DNA of 64,000 nucleotides, taken from NCBI GenBank assembly GCA_023055505.1, contig JALIRH010000030.1, positions 6,258,001 through 6,322,000 on the forward strand, read 5' to 3'. Below are positions 46,059 to 58,720 of the stretch, piece by piece. Under the pieces are notes generated by a model, which did not search any database, had not been told where the DNA came from, and was given only the letters and a program-made list of their open reading frames with translations. The translations under genes were made by a program, and so were the position numbers. The DNA is from Callipepla californica brunnescens. Its lineage: Eukaryota > Chordata > Aves > Galliformes > Odontophoridae. Position 1 is the stretch's first letter; every line of letters starts with the position of its first letter.

Positions 46059-46980
46059 CTAGGCTATACATAATTTCATGTAAGGACTCCTCAGAGATTG
46101 CAACAGTGAGACAGTTATCTTGCTTAGTAAAGCTGTCAGAGTGGAGCATGTGTTTCGTTGCATTAAGGCAAGAGCGAAGGGGGTGCATTCCACATAACCT
46201 TAAGCAATCAGACACTTCAATTAGGAGAGAACAAGCAAGCAAGCAAGAATTTTTTGGGGGGAGGGGCTGCAAAAAGATTGAGGTGGCATAGTAAAGAGAT
46301 AAGATTCATCTCACTTAAAATGAGCTGCCTTATACGCAATAGACTGAGTCTACTTGCAACTAAGTCTGAGCGAGGCATTCAGATGAGCAAGTATGAATCC
46401 CCTAGTCCTGATCCCTTAGTACACCAGCAACACCAAGAAAAAGGGGATTTTTGAGGAAAGAGAGAAAGGAAGAAAACAACCAACCGACATCAAAACACAT
46501 TTCATTTATTTTACACTTCCTTGAAGTATGAGTCTTTGCCCGAGGACAGTGAGAGTTTGTGCTCAAAAATTAAAGTCATACAATACTGGAAATGTATTGA
46601 TACATTTGCATAGCACAAGCATCAATTATCAGTAATTTAAGCAGATATTAACACAGGACCTTAAAAACATAAGTTGGATAGGAGGCGCTACATGGAACCA
46701 GGTTTGGAGTGAATATTGGAGGCAGCTGACTGTGATTTCTGTGCGTAAATTGTTCTCATTATAATCTAATGCCAAAACACACCTCTGTCCCAAAGGCTGC
46801 CTGCCTCCAAGGGGGAATTGTTTTCTCATTACCATCTGATTCTAATACCAAAGCACACTTCCGTCCCACATGTTGCACACCTCCAAGGGGAAAGCACCCC
46901 TCACTGAGCAGGAGCTCTGACCTTTTGAGCCAGACTTCTAAAAGCAAAGAGCAAACATTGTACGCCAACCAGGATAGTGG

Positions 46981-47155
46981 AATCATGCAATCATGAAGAC
47001 TGGAGAGGAATCTGAAGTACTCATCCAGTCCAACCGTCCACGTACCACCAGTACTGCCTGCTGACCACGTGCCTCAGTGACACATCTCCATGTTTGTGGA
47101 ATATTCACCTCCAGGGATGGTGACTCCACCGCCTCCCTGGGTGGGATTGCCTGTG
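46981..47155 (-). mobile_element. CR1 LINE 3' tail (unit 4)
   Basis: Third copy of the fragment at 4491, with aatcatgcaatcatg in place of aatcatacaatcatg. Confidence 0.8.
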
Positions 47156-48418
47156 GGAATGCAAAGGAGGTTTATTTTCTAACAAAACATTTTAGCCATT
47201 AATGCAACACCCGGACTGGCAATAATGAATAGGTAAAGAAACAATGAATAGTTATTAATGAGTAATGGCAAAGAGTCAAACGCCTTAGGGCTTTTCTTCA
47301 GACCCATGGGCATCAGAGGGAGCACAGCTGTGTGCCGTGACTATAAAGCCATTGCCTTTGGAACCAAACCAACCCCTGCAGTCCCAGTTGGCTCTTGAAG
47401 AGATAAAGAATACCCAGAGCGTACAATGAAAGAAGATCTCCATACTCTGTCGCACCATGTTCCTCCCCTATCAGCAGGTGGTGAGCGAGACAGCTCAGGT
47501 CATGGGTCCAGAACTGAATAGAGTTTAACCTCTGGTCCATGCACAGCACTACTAAATCCATGAGTGTGTGGGAAAGGAAGAGAAAGAAGACTTCAGACCA
47601 GGATGATGGACTACCAAGAAAGCTCCTGAAAGGGAGGTATGTCTTGAAGCTGATTGCATATGTTTGCAGGATATTAAAGCTGGGGTTGCCTCCAGAAATA
47701 AAGTTATGGTGTGGAGTGAAGTTGGGGGTTTGGCAGCTGGAGATCTGTTATTGCTTGGGTAGCATCAAGGAAGATGGCTGATAAGAGCTGCAAGGGATGG
47801 TCAGGTCTCTGCCGTCTTGCATTCACACGTGAGCCAGGGAGCACTGATGTCAGTGAGAATAAACCTGAGTGAACTCAGAATCAGTGAGAAAGAAAAGCAC
47901 CTCGGGCTGTGCTGGTCTCCCTCCGCAGGACACCAGACGTGGGTGGCTCACTTTGCCCCAGGAGGAGAAACAACGACTTGAAGAGTGGATTACGAGAAGG
48001 GGGACAACCAGGAAAAGGAACACACACTTATTTCTCCTGAGTTTAGGAGTAATGATCACAATCAGAAGATAGGTGAGTGATAGTATTATTGAGCTTGGAC
48101 AAGTCATGAGTGATAGCTGAATTCTGGTCAGACTGCCAAAACAGGATGGAGACAAAGAATGACTTTTCTTTGATCAAAGCCCGTTCTTTGCGGCTCGTGA
48201 TCAAAACTGTACAGGTGACAGCAGCTAAAGCTCAGAATCCTACTTCACATCCACAGGTATGCATTGGTATTCCCCTCAATATGGTCCGCTGCCCTCTGAG
48301 GTAGATGTTAGCATATACAGTACAGAATGAGTCACTGTCATGGTTTTATGACTTTTGGTATTGGTATTCCACATCATAACATCATGTAGTGCCTTAAGTG
48401 TTAAAGGGTTAATGCTCT

Positions 48419-48510
48419 TGGTCTAGTGGTTAGGAGCTGGCGCTTTCACAGCCGCGGCCCAGGTTCTGATAACGCCAAGGTCGTGGGTTCGATCCCCATA
48501 TGGGCCACCA
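48419..48510 (+). other. tRNA-Glu/tRNA-Ile fused sequence with CCA (unit 4)
   Basis: 92 bp. It has gctttcacagccgcgg like unit 2 and atatgggcca like unit 1. CCA lies at 48508-48510. Confidence 0.7.
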
Positions 48511-48649
48511 GACGGAGAGAGGGCATCCTGGGGGCAGCAGTGGTCTGCAGGGTGCTGGGCAGCCCAGCTCCGTCCTCTTTTGGGACCGGTGGGTCTGTTC
48601 GGACCCCCGAGGGTGGCTCTGTGTTGGGACCTCGTGTCTGTGCCTGCTT

Positions 48650-48933
48650 CGCCTCCTGGTACTGCGGCGTCGAGGCTGGAGGGGTCATCACCTGCAAAGA
48701 GCAACTATGAGTCCTCCAGCAGCAGCCTGCTCCAGCCCCAGGGGGTGCGCAGGAACGTATTGTTCCCCTCCCGCACGTAGACCAGGCTGTCCTCGGGGAC
48801 AGCACTGCCAGACTTCAGCATCAGCTCCTTCGACCTGAACACCCACGTCTGGCGCTTGAGGTCGGTGCTGGGTTCCAGTGGTTCCAGGTGGGGAACATCA
48901 GCATCTGGAGAAGCCACTGCCCAGGCTGCTTTG
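48650..48933 (-). pseudogene. Collagen-like trimerisation-domain fragment (unit 4)
   Basis: Same motifs as in unit 1 (VPEDSLVYVREG, GWSRLLLEDS, then a stop and LFAGDDP). The copy differs at a few residues upstream (DLKRQTWVFRSKE). Tentative family call. Confidence 0.4.
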
Positions 48934-49682
48934 GCCGCTGCCAGCTGCCTGCAGGGCTGCTGTCCACGCACGGGGTACACGCGGTTTTAACTCTTCATGC
49001 ACTACGTGGTGATATGATGTGGAATACCAATACCAAAAATCATAAAACCGTGACAGTCATCTTCCTCCTAACAGCAGATTAAATTTGTTTCTGTAGCAGC
49101 TACACAGACATTTCGGACCAGGAATGCCACTCAGAACCAGGGAATACTTCCAGAGAATTGCTGAATGAATTTAATTAGCTCAAAGACAAAGATAGTGTTG
49201 GACATCTGAGCTAGATATTCAGAGCAGAGTTCAACAGATATACAGAACTTTCCTTATCATCGGGAGGGCCCAGGGTACCTCAGACATCTCTACTAAGGTG
49301 GCTGGTTTCATAAATTATACAATACATGCCCTTCCCCCAAAAAAGTACCAGAAGGAAAGTAGAGAAAATAGATATTGGATCATGCGGACTAATTTCTGTA
49401 CACTTGAGTACAATCAGCCTTTCTGCCACCCATGTAAGAAAGGAAGAAATATGGGGAAATGGTTCAGTGGGCATGGAGGTGCCAGGGCAATGGAAGGACA
49501 AGGTGATCTTAGCGGTCTTTCCCAACATTAATTATTCAGTGATGACATTAAAAATGTGAAGATTTTATCTATACTTCAAGGCATGATGGGAATTTTTTAG
49601 TTTCCAGTGTCAAGACCAATTTCATTTCTCATTCTTAAGGGAAGAAAACTAAACCTATACTGCATCAGTGACTTTTAAAAGT

Positions 49683-49901
49683 CTAACCCTAAGGCTAACC
49701 CTACCTTCACAAGAACCGTAACACTAACCCTAACCTTAACACTAACCCAAAACCTAACCCTAAACCTAGCCTGAAACCAAACCCTAACACAACCTGAACC
49801 CTGACCCTAAACCTTCCCTAACCCTCACCATAAAACTAGCCCTAACCCTAACACATACATAAGCCTAACACTAACCTCTAACCCAACTCCTAACCCAACT
49901 C
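49683..49901. repeat. Degenerate telomeric (CCCTAA)n tract (unit 4)
   Basis: Third copy of the tract, with the same order of intact and decayed units as at 7191. Confidence 0.85.
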
Positions 49902-51090
49902 AGCGTTACTGGCCAAGCTCCTAATTCTGTAGCAAGCAGACACAGTCATTCATACAAACACACCATCTTTGTAGCTAAAGAATTATGTAGAGGAAGCAAA
50001 AAGTCATGTAATTTCCTCCTGCCTCAACTCTACTGGGATGACTGAATGGATTTAGGAAAACAAAAGGACACTGAACATCAATTTCACTTTGTTTTTAAAT
50101 GGTTTTCATTGTGAAGGGTGAGTCAAAATCCACTGTTTCATTCTAAAGGTACGGAAATGAAATTATTTGTTGTGCTCCGTGGAAAACACCCATTATCTTC
50201 TGTGACTGGCATATGGTGATGCTTGGTGGATTCATTTGGTAGAAAGATTTAGGTAATGGCTTTTTCTTCATGTCTCCAATGTTCTAATGACTTAATTGGA
50301 AAATTAGGTACTGTGATGGGATTTTTTGAGGGGAGAGCTGGAAGTCTGCATGAGATCTAGGCACCCTTAGCTCCCTTGAAACACAGCTATGGAAAATAGA
50401 TTTGGTTTGAAAATACTGATGTATTCCGGAGAAAATCTAGGATGAAACTCACCATTCCTTGGGATGGCTGTATTGACGTCATGAAGTACAAAGATTTCAA
50501 AACAATCCATTGTGATCCGCTTTGCAGCTGTCCAACGAATTCACCCCAGCAATTCATACACCTTCCTTCCAATGTGAGTGGTCTGTAACAAGTTTCTTTT
50601 TTCTAATCAGCGGATGTGATTTTAGGTTTGAGAAATTTGAGACTGCAATACACGCAGCTTTGTTTGGCTGCCTACATCAGAATGAGATGTACCATACCTC
50701 GGAAGGGCCTGCTTTGTTCACTTGGAGAGGCTGTATGCTCAGAGCAAGAGAGTGATAATATCCATCCCATAGATCAGCCACTACCGGAGACTGCACAGGT
50801 GGTTTACAACCTCAATTTAATCCAAGTGCCGCTTCCTAGAGAGAGAAAATGTGGAACATCTGATGACATGCTGACTTTCAGTTCACAGTTCCAGTCAAAT
50901 GCCAAAGTTAGTGGGAATCTACATGACTTGCTTCTAAGTATTTCACCATAAGGAGTTCCGTAACGCTCGGCAATGGTCACATTGTGTGCACTTAAGTAGT
51001 ATAAGTATAGCCCAAGTTGCTTAAATCCTGTAGTATATTTGCACTGCTTTGTTTATTACTGACTGTCTGTCAGAGTTTGCAGGAGTGAAA

Positions 51091-52053
51091 ATGGAGGGTG
51101 AAAACTCTACAGTAGTTAGAGAGTTTGTTCTGCTCAGATTGTCCCATACCCGCAAAGTCCAGCCAGTTCTCTTCTTCTTCCTCCTGCTGTTCTACGTGAT
51201 AGTTCTCCCAAGCAACATCCTTCTCATTCTCACCGTACAGAGGGATTCCAAACTGGGATCACCCATGCACTTTTTCCTGGTCAATCTGGCATTCTTGGAT
51301 ATCTGCTACTGCTCTGTGACCCTACCCAAAATGCTGGCTGACTTATTCTCAAACCCTCAGACCATAGCCTACAATGCCTGCATGGCCCAGCTTCTGTTTC
51401 TTCACTTCCTGGGAGCAGCGGAAATGTTCCTGCTCTTGGCCATGGCTTATGATCGTTACGTTGCGATTTGCAAACCTCTTTGCTACACTGTGCTTGTGAA
51501 CAGGACAGTTTGCCACGTCCTGGTTGGAGCTTCATGGGGCGGTGGCTTCCTTCATGGCATCATTGTATTTGCTCTCACCATCAAGCTCCCCTTCTGTGGC
51601 CTCAACATCCTGGACAGCTTCTTCTGTGACGTCCGACAGCTGGCTAAGTTGGCCTGTGCTAACACTTACACAGTGGAACTTCTGATGTTCCTCAACAATG
51701 GCATCGTCATTGTCACGTGCTTTGTACTTCTCCTCATCTCCTACACAGTCTTATTGCTGAAGCTCCAGACTCACCCCACCAAGGCAAAAAAGAAAATAAC
51801 CTCCACCTGTGTTTCCCACATTGTAGTGGTTTTCGTCACATTTGGCCCAGCTATTTATATCTATGTCCTACCCTTTCAGGCCGTCCCAGTGGAAAAAGTA
51901 GTTGCTCTTTTCCATACGGTCATCTTTCCCTTGACTAATCCCATCATATACACCCTTTGTAACAAGGAGATCAAAAGCTCCATGTGGAAGTTGGTCTGCA
52001 AATACTTACAGCAGTGTAGACTTTTTAAAAAGTATTTTGAAGTGAATAAATGA
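51091..52053 (+). CDS. Olfactory receptor, class II, OR4-like (OR gene 3)
   Basis: 320 residues from the ATG at 51091. It differs from OR gene 1 at seven residues: Gly3, Pro79, Phe103, Cys131, Thr237, Pro261 and Thr276. Cys131 changes the conserved KPLRY after the DRY motif to KPLCY through a cgc-to-tgc change, a CpG-type mutation. This could weaken G-protein coupling or trafficking. Everything else looks intact. It has the full upstream region, like OR gene 1, and the AATAAATGA ending. Confidence 0.9.
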   Translation: MEGENSTVVREFVLLRLSHTRKVQPVLFFFLLLFYVIVLPSNILLILTVQRDSKLGSPMHFFLVNLAFLDICYCSVTLPKMLADLFSNPQTIAYNACMAQLLFLHFLGAAEMFLLLAMAYDRYVAICKPLCYTVLVNRTVCHVLVGASWGGGFLHGIIVFALTIKLPFCGLNILDSFFCDVRQLAKLACANTYTVELLMFLNNGIVIVTCFVLLLISYTVLLLKLQTHPTKAKKKITSTCVSHIVVVFVTFGPAIYIYVLPFQAVPVEKVVALFHTVIFPLTNPIIYTLCNKEIKSSMWKLVCKYLQQCRLFKKYFEVNK

Positions 52054-52743
52054 AGGTTGTTTTGGTCAGGCCAGTTTCTTAGGAAAAAATACGTACTGTA
52101 CACTATGTAACAGCATAACATGAAATCGGTGACCCTCAGAATTCTTCTTCTAACAAAAAAAGCCCTAGAGTGACACTGTAACCTGTATGGAATAATTCAG
52201 GGGAGAACCAACCTGTATAAGGGAATCAACTACGCGTGATCAAGATATTATTAAGAATATTTGAAACATATGAAGCATAATCTGGGTGTTGTGAAGTCTT
52301 CATAGATCCTTTCATTGACTGCTGGCTCAGATTCGAGCACATGAGTTCAACATTTCAGTTTACAGTTGAACTCTCCAAGCTGATGCTGCCCTCCTGTTTG
52401 GCTCTTTGTGGTTCTGCCACTTAAATGAGTTCAGTACTCTTCCACAGAGCGAGAAAGTGCAAGCTGCTGGATAATCTAGCTTTCAGATAAGCTTTGCTAT
52501 TCATGCACTATAGGATGGACATTGCAATCTGAAATCAGAAGACCACTATTAAGTAAAAATCAAAGGCAACCCTGGCTTTACCGGTCTTGCTGGTCCTAAA
52601 CTTTCTCTAAACAGTTACAGACATCTGCAGTAAAGATTCCTATCTCCTTTATTGGGCACCAAGGATTCCGGCAAAACTAACAGTCATTTCTAGTGAGTAA
52701 TTCAGCTAACCCTTTATTACTTTCTGCTTTTGTTAATGGTTTA
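52054..52743. other. OR gene 3 downstream spacer
   Basis: Homologous to 9561-10249, with isolated substitutions. Nothing else is seen. Confidence 0.5.
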
Positions 52744-53028
52744 CGGGTTGTTTCGGCCCGGTTCCATGACAAATGTTGTGGGGGACCCAGGGACCCATGC
52801 CTGGGGAAGAGAAGGAAGTGAAAAGGGAGATGGGCCTGAAAACAAGTAAAAAGTAAAAATGCAAAGCAATGTAAAGTTCCCTGGGGAACATAGTTTTTTG
52901 CTTCTAAGACAGGTATATGCAGACTTATTGATGATCCACAGAGCTGGAGCATTAACTCCTTTACTCCCAATATACAACATGACGTTATGATGTGGAATAC
53001 CAATACCAAAAGTCATAAAGCCATGACA
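52744..53028 (-). mobile_element. ERV 3' LTR, internally deleted (unit 4)
   Basis: Starts TGTCATGGCTTTATGACTTT on the minus strand at 53028 after the same purine tract. Same internal deletion as in units 1 and 2. Confidence 0.75.
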
Positions 53029-53058
53029 TTCCACCCCTTATTCCATGTCTTAATTGAT

Positions 53059-54014
53059 TTACAAAGAGGAACAACGATTAACATCCGTTAAATACACACA
53101 CACACACAACATATATACATCTATTGACATGTAAATACTACTGCACTCCCCCAACATCAAATTCCCTTGTGGTACACAGTGAACGTCCCCATTCTTCTGC
53201 ATCACCCACCAGGTAGACCCAGGTCCCTGAGCAAAGATAGTTCCACGGAGAGGTTTGCCCTCTCCAGAAGCTGGAAGGACCCATACCGCTTTCCCCAATA
53301 TGTTCTTCACATGTACTACAGGGACCATATCTTCCTCTACAGTAGGTAGGGAGCTGGATCGGGCAGGACTATCGCGATTAATGGATCCTCGAGTGTTGAC
53401 CAACCAGGTGGTTTCTGACAAATGCTTCTCCCAATGCTTAAATGTTCTGCCACCCATTGCTTCCAACATGGTTTTTAACAACTCATTGTATCTTTCAGTT
53501 TTACCAGAAGCTGGTGCGTGATAGGGGATATGATAAATCCACTCAATGCCATGATCTTTGGCCCAAGTATTTACAAGAGAATTTTTGAAATGAGTACCAT
53601 TATATGACTTAATTCTTTCTGGAGTACCATGTCGCCACAGGACTTGTTTCTCGAGGCCTAAGATGGTGTTTCAGGCGGTAGCATGGGGTACTGCATATGT
53701 TTTAAGCCACCCAGTGGTTGCCTCCACCATGGTGAGCACATAACGCTTACCATTGCGAGATCGCAGCAAGGTGATATAATCAACCTGTCACGCCTCCCCA
53801 TATTTATACTTTGCTATCGCCCTTCCTGCCAGAGAGGTTTCATCCTCTTCGCTTGTTTAATTATGGCACATATATCACAGTCATGGATCACCTGTGCAAT
53901 GGCACCCATACTTAAGTCCACCCCTCAGTCTCTAGCCCACTTATATGTTGCATTCCTTCCTTGATGGCCCGAGGTCTCATGGGCCCACCGAGCTAGAAAT
54001 AATTCACTCTTATG
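53059..54014 (-). pseudogene. ERV integrase (unit 4)
   Basis: The C-terminal part is open (53,481-53,059). The core is broken by a TGA in place of Trp in the QVDY segment and the TGA after PHATA, both shared with unit 2. A Tyr codon replaces the aspartate codon of the SDNG segment (tatgactt on +), so the second catalytic aspartate appears to be lost. Confidence 0.8.
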
Positions 54015-54758
54015 TTACCAGTCCAAGTCTACTTGAATCACATTAACTTTGGCAGCTCGATCTACCTGATGGTTATTTTGTTGTTCTTCAGTCGCGCGGC
54101 TTTTAGGAACACGAGCATCTACATAGCGCACCTTTACAACCATATTATTTACTCGGGCAGCAATATCTTTCCACAGTTCAGCAGCCCAAATAGGTTTACC
54201 CTTCTGTTGACAGGCATTTTGTCCCCATTGCTGTAACCATCCCCATAAAGCATTTGCCACCATCCATGAGTCAGTGTAAAGATATAGCACTGGCCACCTC
54301 TCACATTCAGCAATATCTAAGGCCAATTGGACAGCCTTTACCTCTGCAAATTGGCTTGATTCTCCTTCTCCTTCAGTGGCATCTGCAACTCGCTTTCCCA
54401 CAAAGTGACACGATCCATCTGTGAACAGGGCATATCTCTTTTCATCTTCTGGTAGTTCATTATATGGTAGGGATTCTTTAGCACGTGACACCTCCTCTGC
54501 TGGCGTTGTTCCAAACTTTTTACCCTCAGGCCAGTCCATGATCACCTCCAGGATTCCTGGACTGTTGTTGTTCCCCATCTGAACTCGCTGTGTAATCAGC
54601 GCATACCACTTACTCCAAGTGGCATCGGTAGCATGATGGGTGGAGGGAACCTTTCCTTTGAACATCCTTTTCAGCACTGGCAATCGAGGTGCCAAGAGGA
54701 GCTGTGTCTCAGTACCAATTACTTCAGAAGCAGCCCGAACCCCCTCGTATGCTGCCAA
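54015..54758 (-). pseudogene. ERV RNase H (unit 4)
   Basis: 247 open codons containing D (ALFTDGSCH), E (QFAEVKAVQ) and D (YTDSWMVANA). It retains the linker that precedes RNase H (GNNNSPGILEVIMDWPEGKK), which a TA microsatellite replaces in unit 2. The frame ends at the connection part because of a TAA near 54,780. Confidence 0.85.
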
Positions 54759-54779
54759 GATCTCCTTCTCAGTTGGAGT

Positions 54780-55769
54780 TTAGCACTCCTCCGAACCCCT
54801 GTACGCTCTGCTCCAAAATCCCAGGGGTCGGCCTCGGGTCTCCCCAGAGGCTCTTTGCCACAGACTCCAAGTGGGACCTTTCTCTCCAGCAGCAGTGTAG
54901 AGGATGTTCTTTACGTCCTGTCCCATCCGTACTGATCCCAGGGCCACAGCATGGGACACCTCCTGCTTAATTTGCTCAAAGGCCTTCTGCTGTTCAGGAC
55001 TCCACAAAAAATCATTCTTCTTCCGCATCACCTGTAGAGTGGGGCTCACAATGAGGCTTCAGTTTGGAACATGCATTCTCCAAAAGCTTACTACACCCAG
55101 AAAAGACTGCGTCTCTTTCTTGTTAGTGGGTGGAGACATACTGGTGATTTTGTCGACCACATCTCCTGGGATGTGGTGACGTCCATCTTGACACTTTCTA
55201 CCTAGGAACTGGATTTCTTGTGCAGGCCCTTTCACTTTGCTTCGCTTGATAGCAAAGCCAGCTCATAGGAGAATTTAGATGATCTGCTCTCCTTTTTCCA
55301 AAACTTCTTCTGCTGCATTGCCCCACACAACAATGTCATCTATGTACTGCAGATGCTCGGGAGCACCGCCCTGTTCCAATGCAGTTTGGATCAACCCATG
55401 GCAAATGGTTGGGCTGTGCTTCCACCCCTGGGGCAAACGGTTCCAGGTGTACTGAACTCCCCTCCAGGTGAAGGCAAACTGCGGCCTGCATACTGTGTCC
55501 AAGGGAATTGAAAAGAAGGCATTAGCAATGTCAGTGGTGGCATACCACTTGGCTGCTTTTGACTCCAGTTCATACTGGAGTTGAAGCATGTCCGGCACAG
55601 CAGCACTCAGTGGAGGTGTGACTTCCATCAGGCCATGGACATCTACCGTCAGCCTCCATTCTCCTCTGGGTTTACGCACTGGCCACCTATGGCTGCTAAA
55701 CGGTGAGTGGGTTTTGCTGATCACTCCCTGACCCTCTAGCTTACAAATCAAGTTATGAATGGGGAGCAA
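54780..55769 (-). pseudogene. ERV reverse transcriptase (unit 4)
   Basis: The fingers and palm are open at 55,769-55,275 (LTVDVHGLME, NRLPQGW, catalytic YIDD near 55,345). The thumb (FLGVVSF-like) and connection (NDFLWSPEQQKAF, 55,049-54,780) follow in other frames. The catalytic box reads YIDD here and YMDD in unit 2. Breaks near 55,270 and 55,050 make it nonfunctional. Confidence 0.88.
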
Positions 55770-55793
55770 GGAATCCCTGTTGGTGTGGTACTG

Positions 55794-56264
55794 TCATCTG
55801 TGCACCGTTTTTGTAACAATCGGGACCTGTTGCTTCTCCACTTGTAGCAACCCCACAACAGATGGATCTTCTGCCAGGCCAGGCAAAGCAGTCTGCTGCT
55901 TAATGTTATCTGTGTCCACAGCAGCTATTCCAAAAGCCCATCGATACCCCTTGTGATCCTTAAAATATCCCCTTTTGAGGTAATCAGTACCAAGTATACA
56001 TGGAGCCCCTGGGCCAGTCACAATAGGACTGTCAAAATTTTGCCAGTCTTTACCAGTGAGGCTTATTTCAGCCTCCAGCTTGGTCAACTCTTGGGAACCC
56101 CCAGTCACTTTAGAAATATAGATTAATTCTGTCCCTTGATGACTCGAGGGCATTAGAGTACACTGTGAACCAGTGTCCACTAATGCCTTATATTTTTGTG
56201 GTTCTGATGGTGCATGGCCATTGAATCCACACAGTCCAATACACTCTATTATCCCTTTCCCCAC
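55794..56264 (-). pseudogene. ERV aspartic protease (unit 4)
   Basis: 157 open codons with the active site ALVDTGSQ near 56,180 and the ILGTDYL helix segment, both in the same frame (unlike unit 2). It continues toward RT and stops just before it. It looks like the best-preserved protease here. Confidence 0.82.
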
Positions 56265-56289
56265 ACCTGGTTGAGGGGCAGGGGCTATT

Positions 56290-56600
56290 GTGGCTGATAG
56301 GCACCTAGCTCAGTTCTGAAGGAGTACCGTTCAGACAGGAGGATGTCTAACTCGGACTGGAGGGTGTCTCTATCGGGTTGGAGGACATTGTGCTCAGGTT
56401 GGAGACCATCTTGTTGACACTGAGGGTTGTTGAGTTTGGACTGGAGGGCATCTTGCTCAGGTTGGAGAGCATCTTTTTAGGTCTGGAGGGCATTTTTCTC
56501 GATCGGAAATGCGACTTGCTTGGTCTGGAGGGTGTCTTGATCAGACTGGAGGCTGTCTAAATTGGACAGGAGAGTCTGATTGTCAGCTAAAAGACTCTCT
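56290..56600 (-). repeat. 21-bp heptad-coding repeat (unit 4)
   Basis: About 13 imperfect 21-bp units on the minus strand. One frame reads a seven-residue pattern such as DALQPEQ, DTLQSEL and DSLQSDQ with few stops, predicting a long coiled coil between Gag and protease. Unit 2 keeps about half. Confidence 0.7.
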
Positions 56601-56705
56601 GGATATGGACAACATCTTTTTCAGCTCTGAGACTCTATTGCTCTATTTCAAAAACTATGCCTCTCTGGGATAGTAGTGAATAAGTTCTGATTGGCATAAG
56701 CCAGA

Positions 56706-57002
56706 CCCTTACACTAACGCTAAAGTCGAGACAGCAGCGAGCACCCACTGCTGAGTCGATCCCAAAGGAAAGAGAGTGTCCCGTGACCGCAGACAGTTTT
56801 TATCTTTTCCCTCTGAGCGGAAATATGTAAAAATGCAACGCATTGCAAAGTCCTCTGGGGAATGTAGTTCTTCTCTTCTGAGACAGGTATACCTGGAATT
56901 ATCAATGATCCATAGAGCTGGAGTATTAAGTCGTTAACTCTTAATGCACTACATGATGTTATGATGTGGAATACCAATGCCAAAAATCAGAAAACCATGA
57001 CA
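56706..57002 (-). mobile_element. ERV 5' LTR, 5' half only (unit 4)
   Basis: From TGTCATGGTTTTCTGATTTT (57002, minus) to the GCGTTAGTGTAAGG block. The 3' half, primer-binding site and most of gag are missing. It is inserted in the CR1: the CR1 sequence stops at 57003 in the CA-rich junction. Confidence 0.75.
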
Positions 57003-58720
57003 CACACACAGGTGGAATTTCTCTTAGTATCTAGTCTAAACTGCATACTCTTCCAGTTCTAAGCCAATTTCCCTTGTTCTGCTGCTATATTCCCTTATAA
57101 AGCGTTCCTTCCCAGCTTTCCTGTAGGTCCCCTCCAGGTATTGGAAGGCCTCCCTAAGGCCTCCCTGGAGCCTTCTCTTCTCCAGGCTGAAAAGCCCCAG
57201 ATCTCTCAGCCTGTCCTCGCAGGGGAGGTGCTCCAGCCCTCTGACCATCTTTGTAGCCCTTCTCTGGACCTGCTCCAACAGCTGCACGTCCTTCTTGTGT
57301 TGGGGGCTCCAGAACTGGATGCAGTACTCCAGGTGGGGTCCTTCTCAGGGCTGCTCTCAATCCCTTCTGTGCTCATATTTGTGCCAACCCAGGTTGCAGG
57401 ACCTTGCAATTGACTTTGCTGAATTTCATGAGGCTGGCATAGGCCCATCTCTCAAGGCTGTCCAGGTCCCTTTGGATGGTACCCTCTTCCCTCTAGCATG
57501 TCAACTGCACCACTCCTTCTGGTGTCATTCATGAACTTGCTGAGGGTGCACTCTATCCCACTTCCTATGGCTCCTACAACGATGTTAAGTAACACTGGTC
57601 CCAGCACTGATCCCTGAGGGACACCACACATCACCGGACTCCATTTGCACACTGAGCCATTGACCACAACTCTCTGAGTGCAACCATTCAGCCAAGTTCA
57701 TACCCAATAGGTGTTCTGTCCTTCAAATCAATTTCTCTCCAAATTGGTGACCAGGATGTCACGTGGCAGTGTGTCCAATGCTTTGGACAAGTCCATGTAG
57801 ATGACTTGAGCTGCTCTTCCTTTCTCCACTAAGGCCATAACTCCATCATAAAAGGCCACCGTGTTTGTCAGGCATGACGTGATCTTGGTGAAGCCGTGGT
57901 GGTTACCACCAATCACCCGGTCTTTATTTTCCATGTGCCTTAGATGGGCCTTCAGGAGGATCTGATCCATGATCTTGCCAGCCACAGAGGTGAGACTGAC
58001 TCGTCTGCAATTCCCTGGAGTTTGATTTTTAGCCTTCTTGGAAATGGGGGTTGTGTTTCCCCTTTTACAGACAGTGGGAACTTCACCAGACTCCTATCGC
58101 CTTTCAACTATGACAGATAAGTAAGTCCAGGAGCTCCCTGTTCATTCACAGAGGCCTCCTGGCATCCTTTCCTGCCCTCCTCCATTGTGGCATGCACTGC
58201 TCCTGGGCTTGGAGGACATGGCCCTCGCATACTGACAATTTTTCTTGGTCTGCTCTTCCCTCCAGGGCTTTATACCATATCACCCTGCCAAGTAGTTCTC
58301 TGAAGAGGTCAATGTCTGCTCTCCTGAAGTGCAGAGTCGTGAGCTTGCTGCATACCCACTTTGATGCAGTAAAGATCTTGAACTCCATCATTTTTTGGCC
58401 CTTGAGCTCCACATTACTCATCAGCCTCTCCTTGCTGGGAAGACATTGATGAGTTCCAGCATAGCACAATTTCTCTTGGGTTCCTGCACCACCTGGAAGA
58501 AGAACTTATCATCAACTCATTCCAGGAAACTCTTGGATTGCTGGTGCCCTGCCTTGTTCTCCTTCCAACCAATATTGCCACGGTTGAAGTCTCCCGTGAT
58601 GAGCAGTGTAAAGGAAATAAAGGCAGTGACTGAGCCCTCATTTGAGATACAGGTGCTATATAACAAGATACTAGAGGAAAGGGGAATTAACTCACCCCTC
58701 CCAGCAACCGCTTGAGTTAA
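57003..58720 (-). mobile_element. CR1 LINE, endonuclease to RT (unit 4)
   Basis: Longest CR1 piece here. On the minus strand, from the 5' side: an endonuclease-type block with LLITGDFN and WKENKAGHQQS (near 58,590), a linker, RT blocks with [15 protein letters not shown] (near 57,610) and a decayed FMND box, and the C-terminal end with [16 protein letters not shown] (57,287-57,036). Many frame breaks are present. The 3' end is cut by the LTR. Confidence 0.88.

Larger units (their letters stand above)
48336..49055. mobile_element. Composite element with inverted LTR ends (unit 4)
   Basis: Full-length like the unit 1 copy (720 bp), with the same flanks gtcac and gtcat. It contains the fused tRNA and the complete collagen-like fragment. 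Confidence 0.6.
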
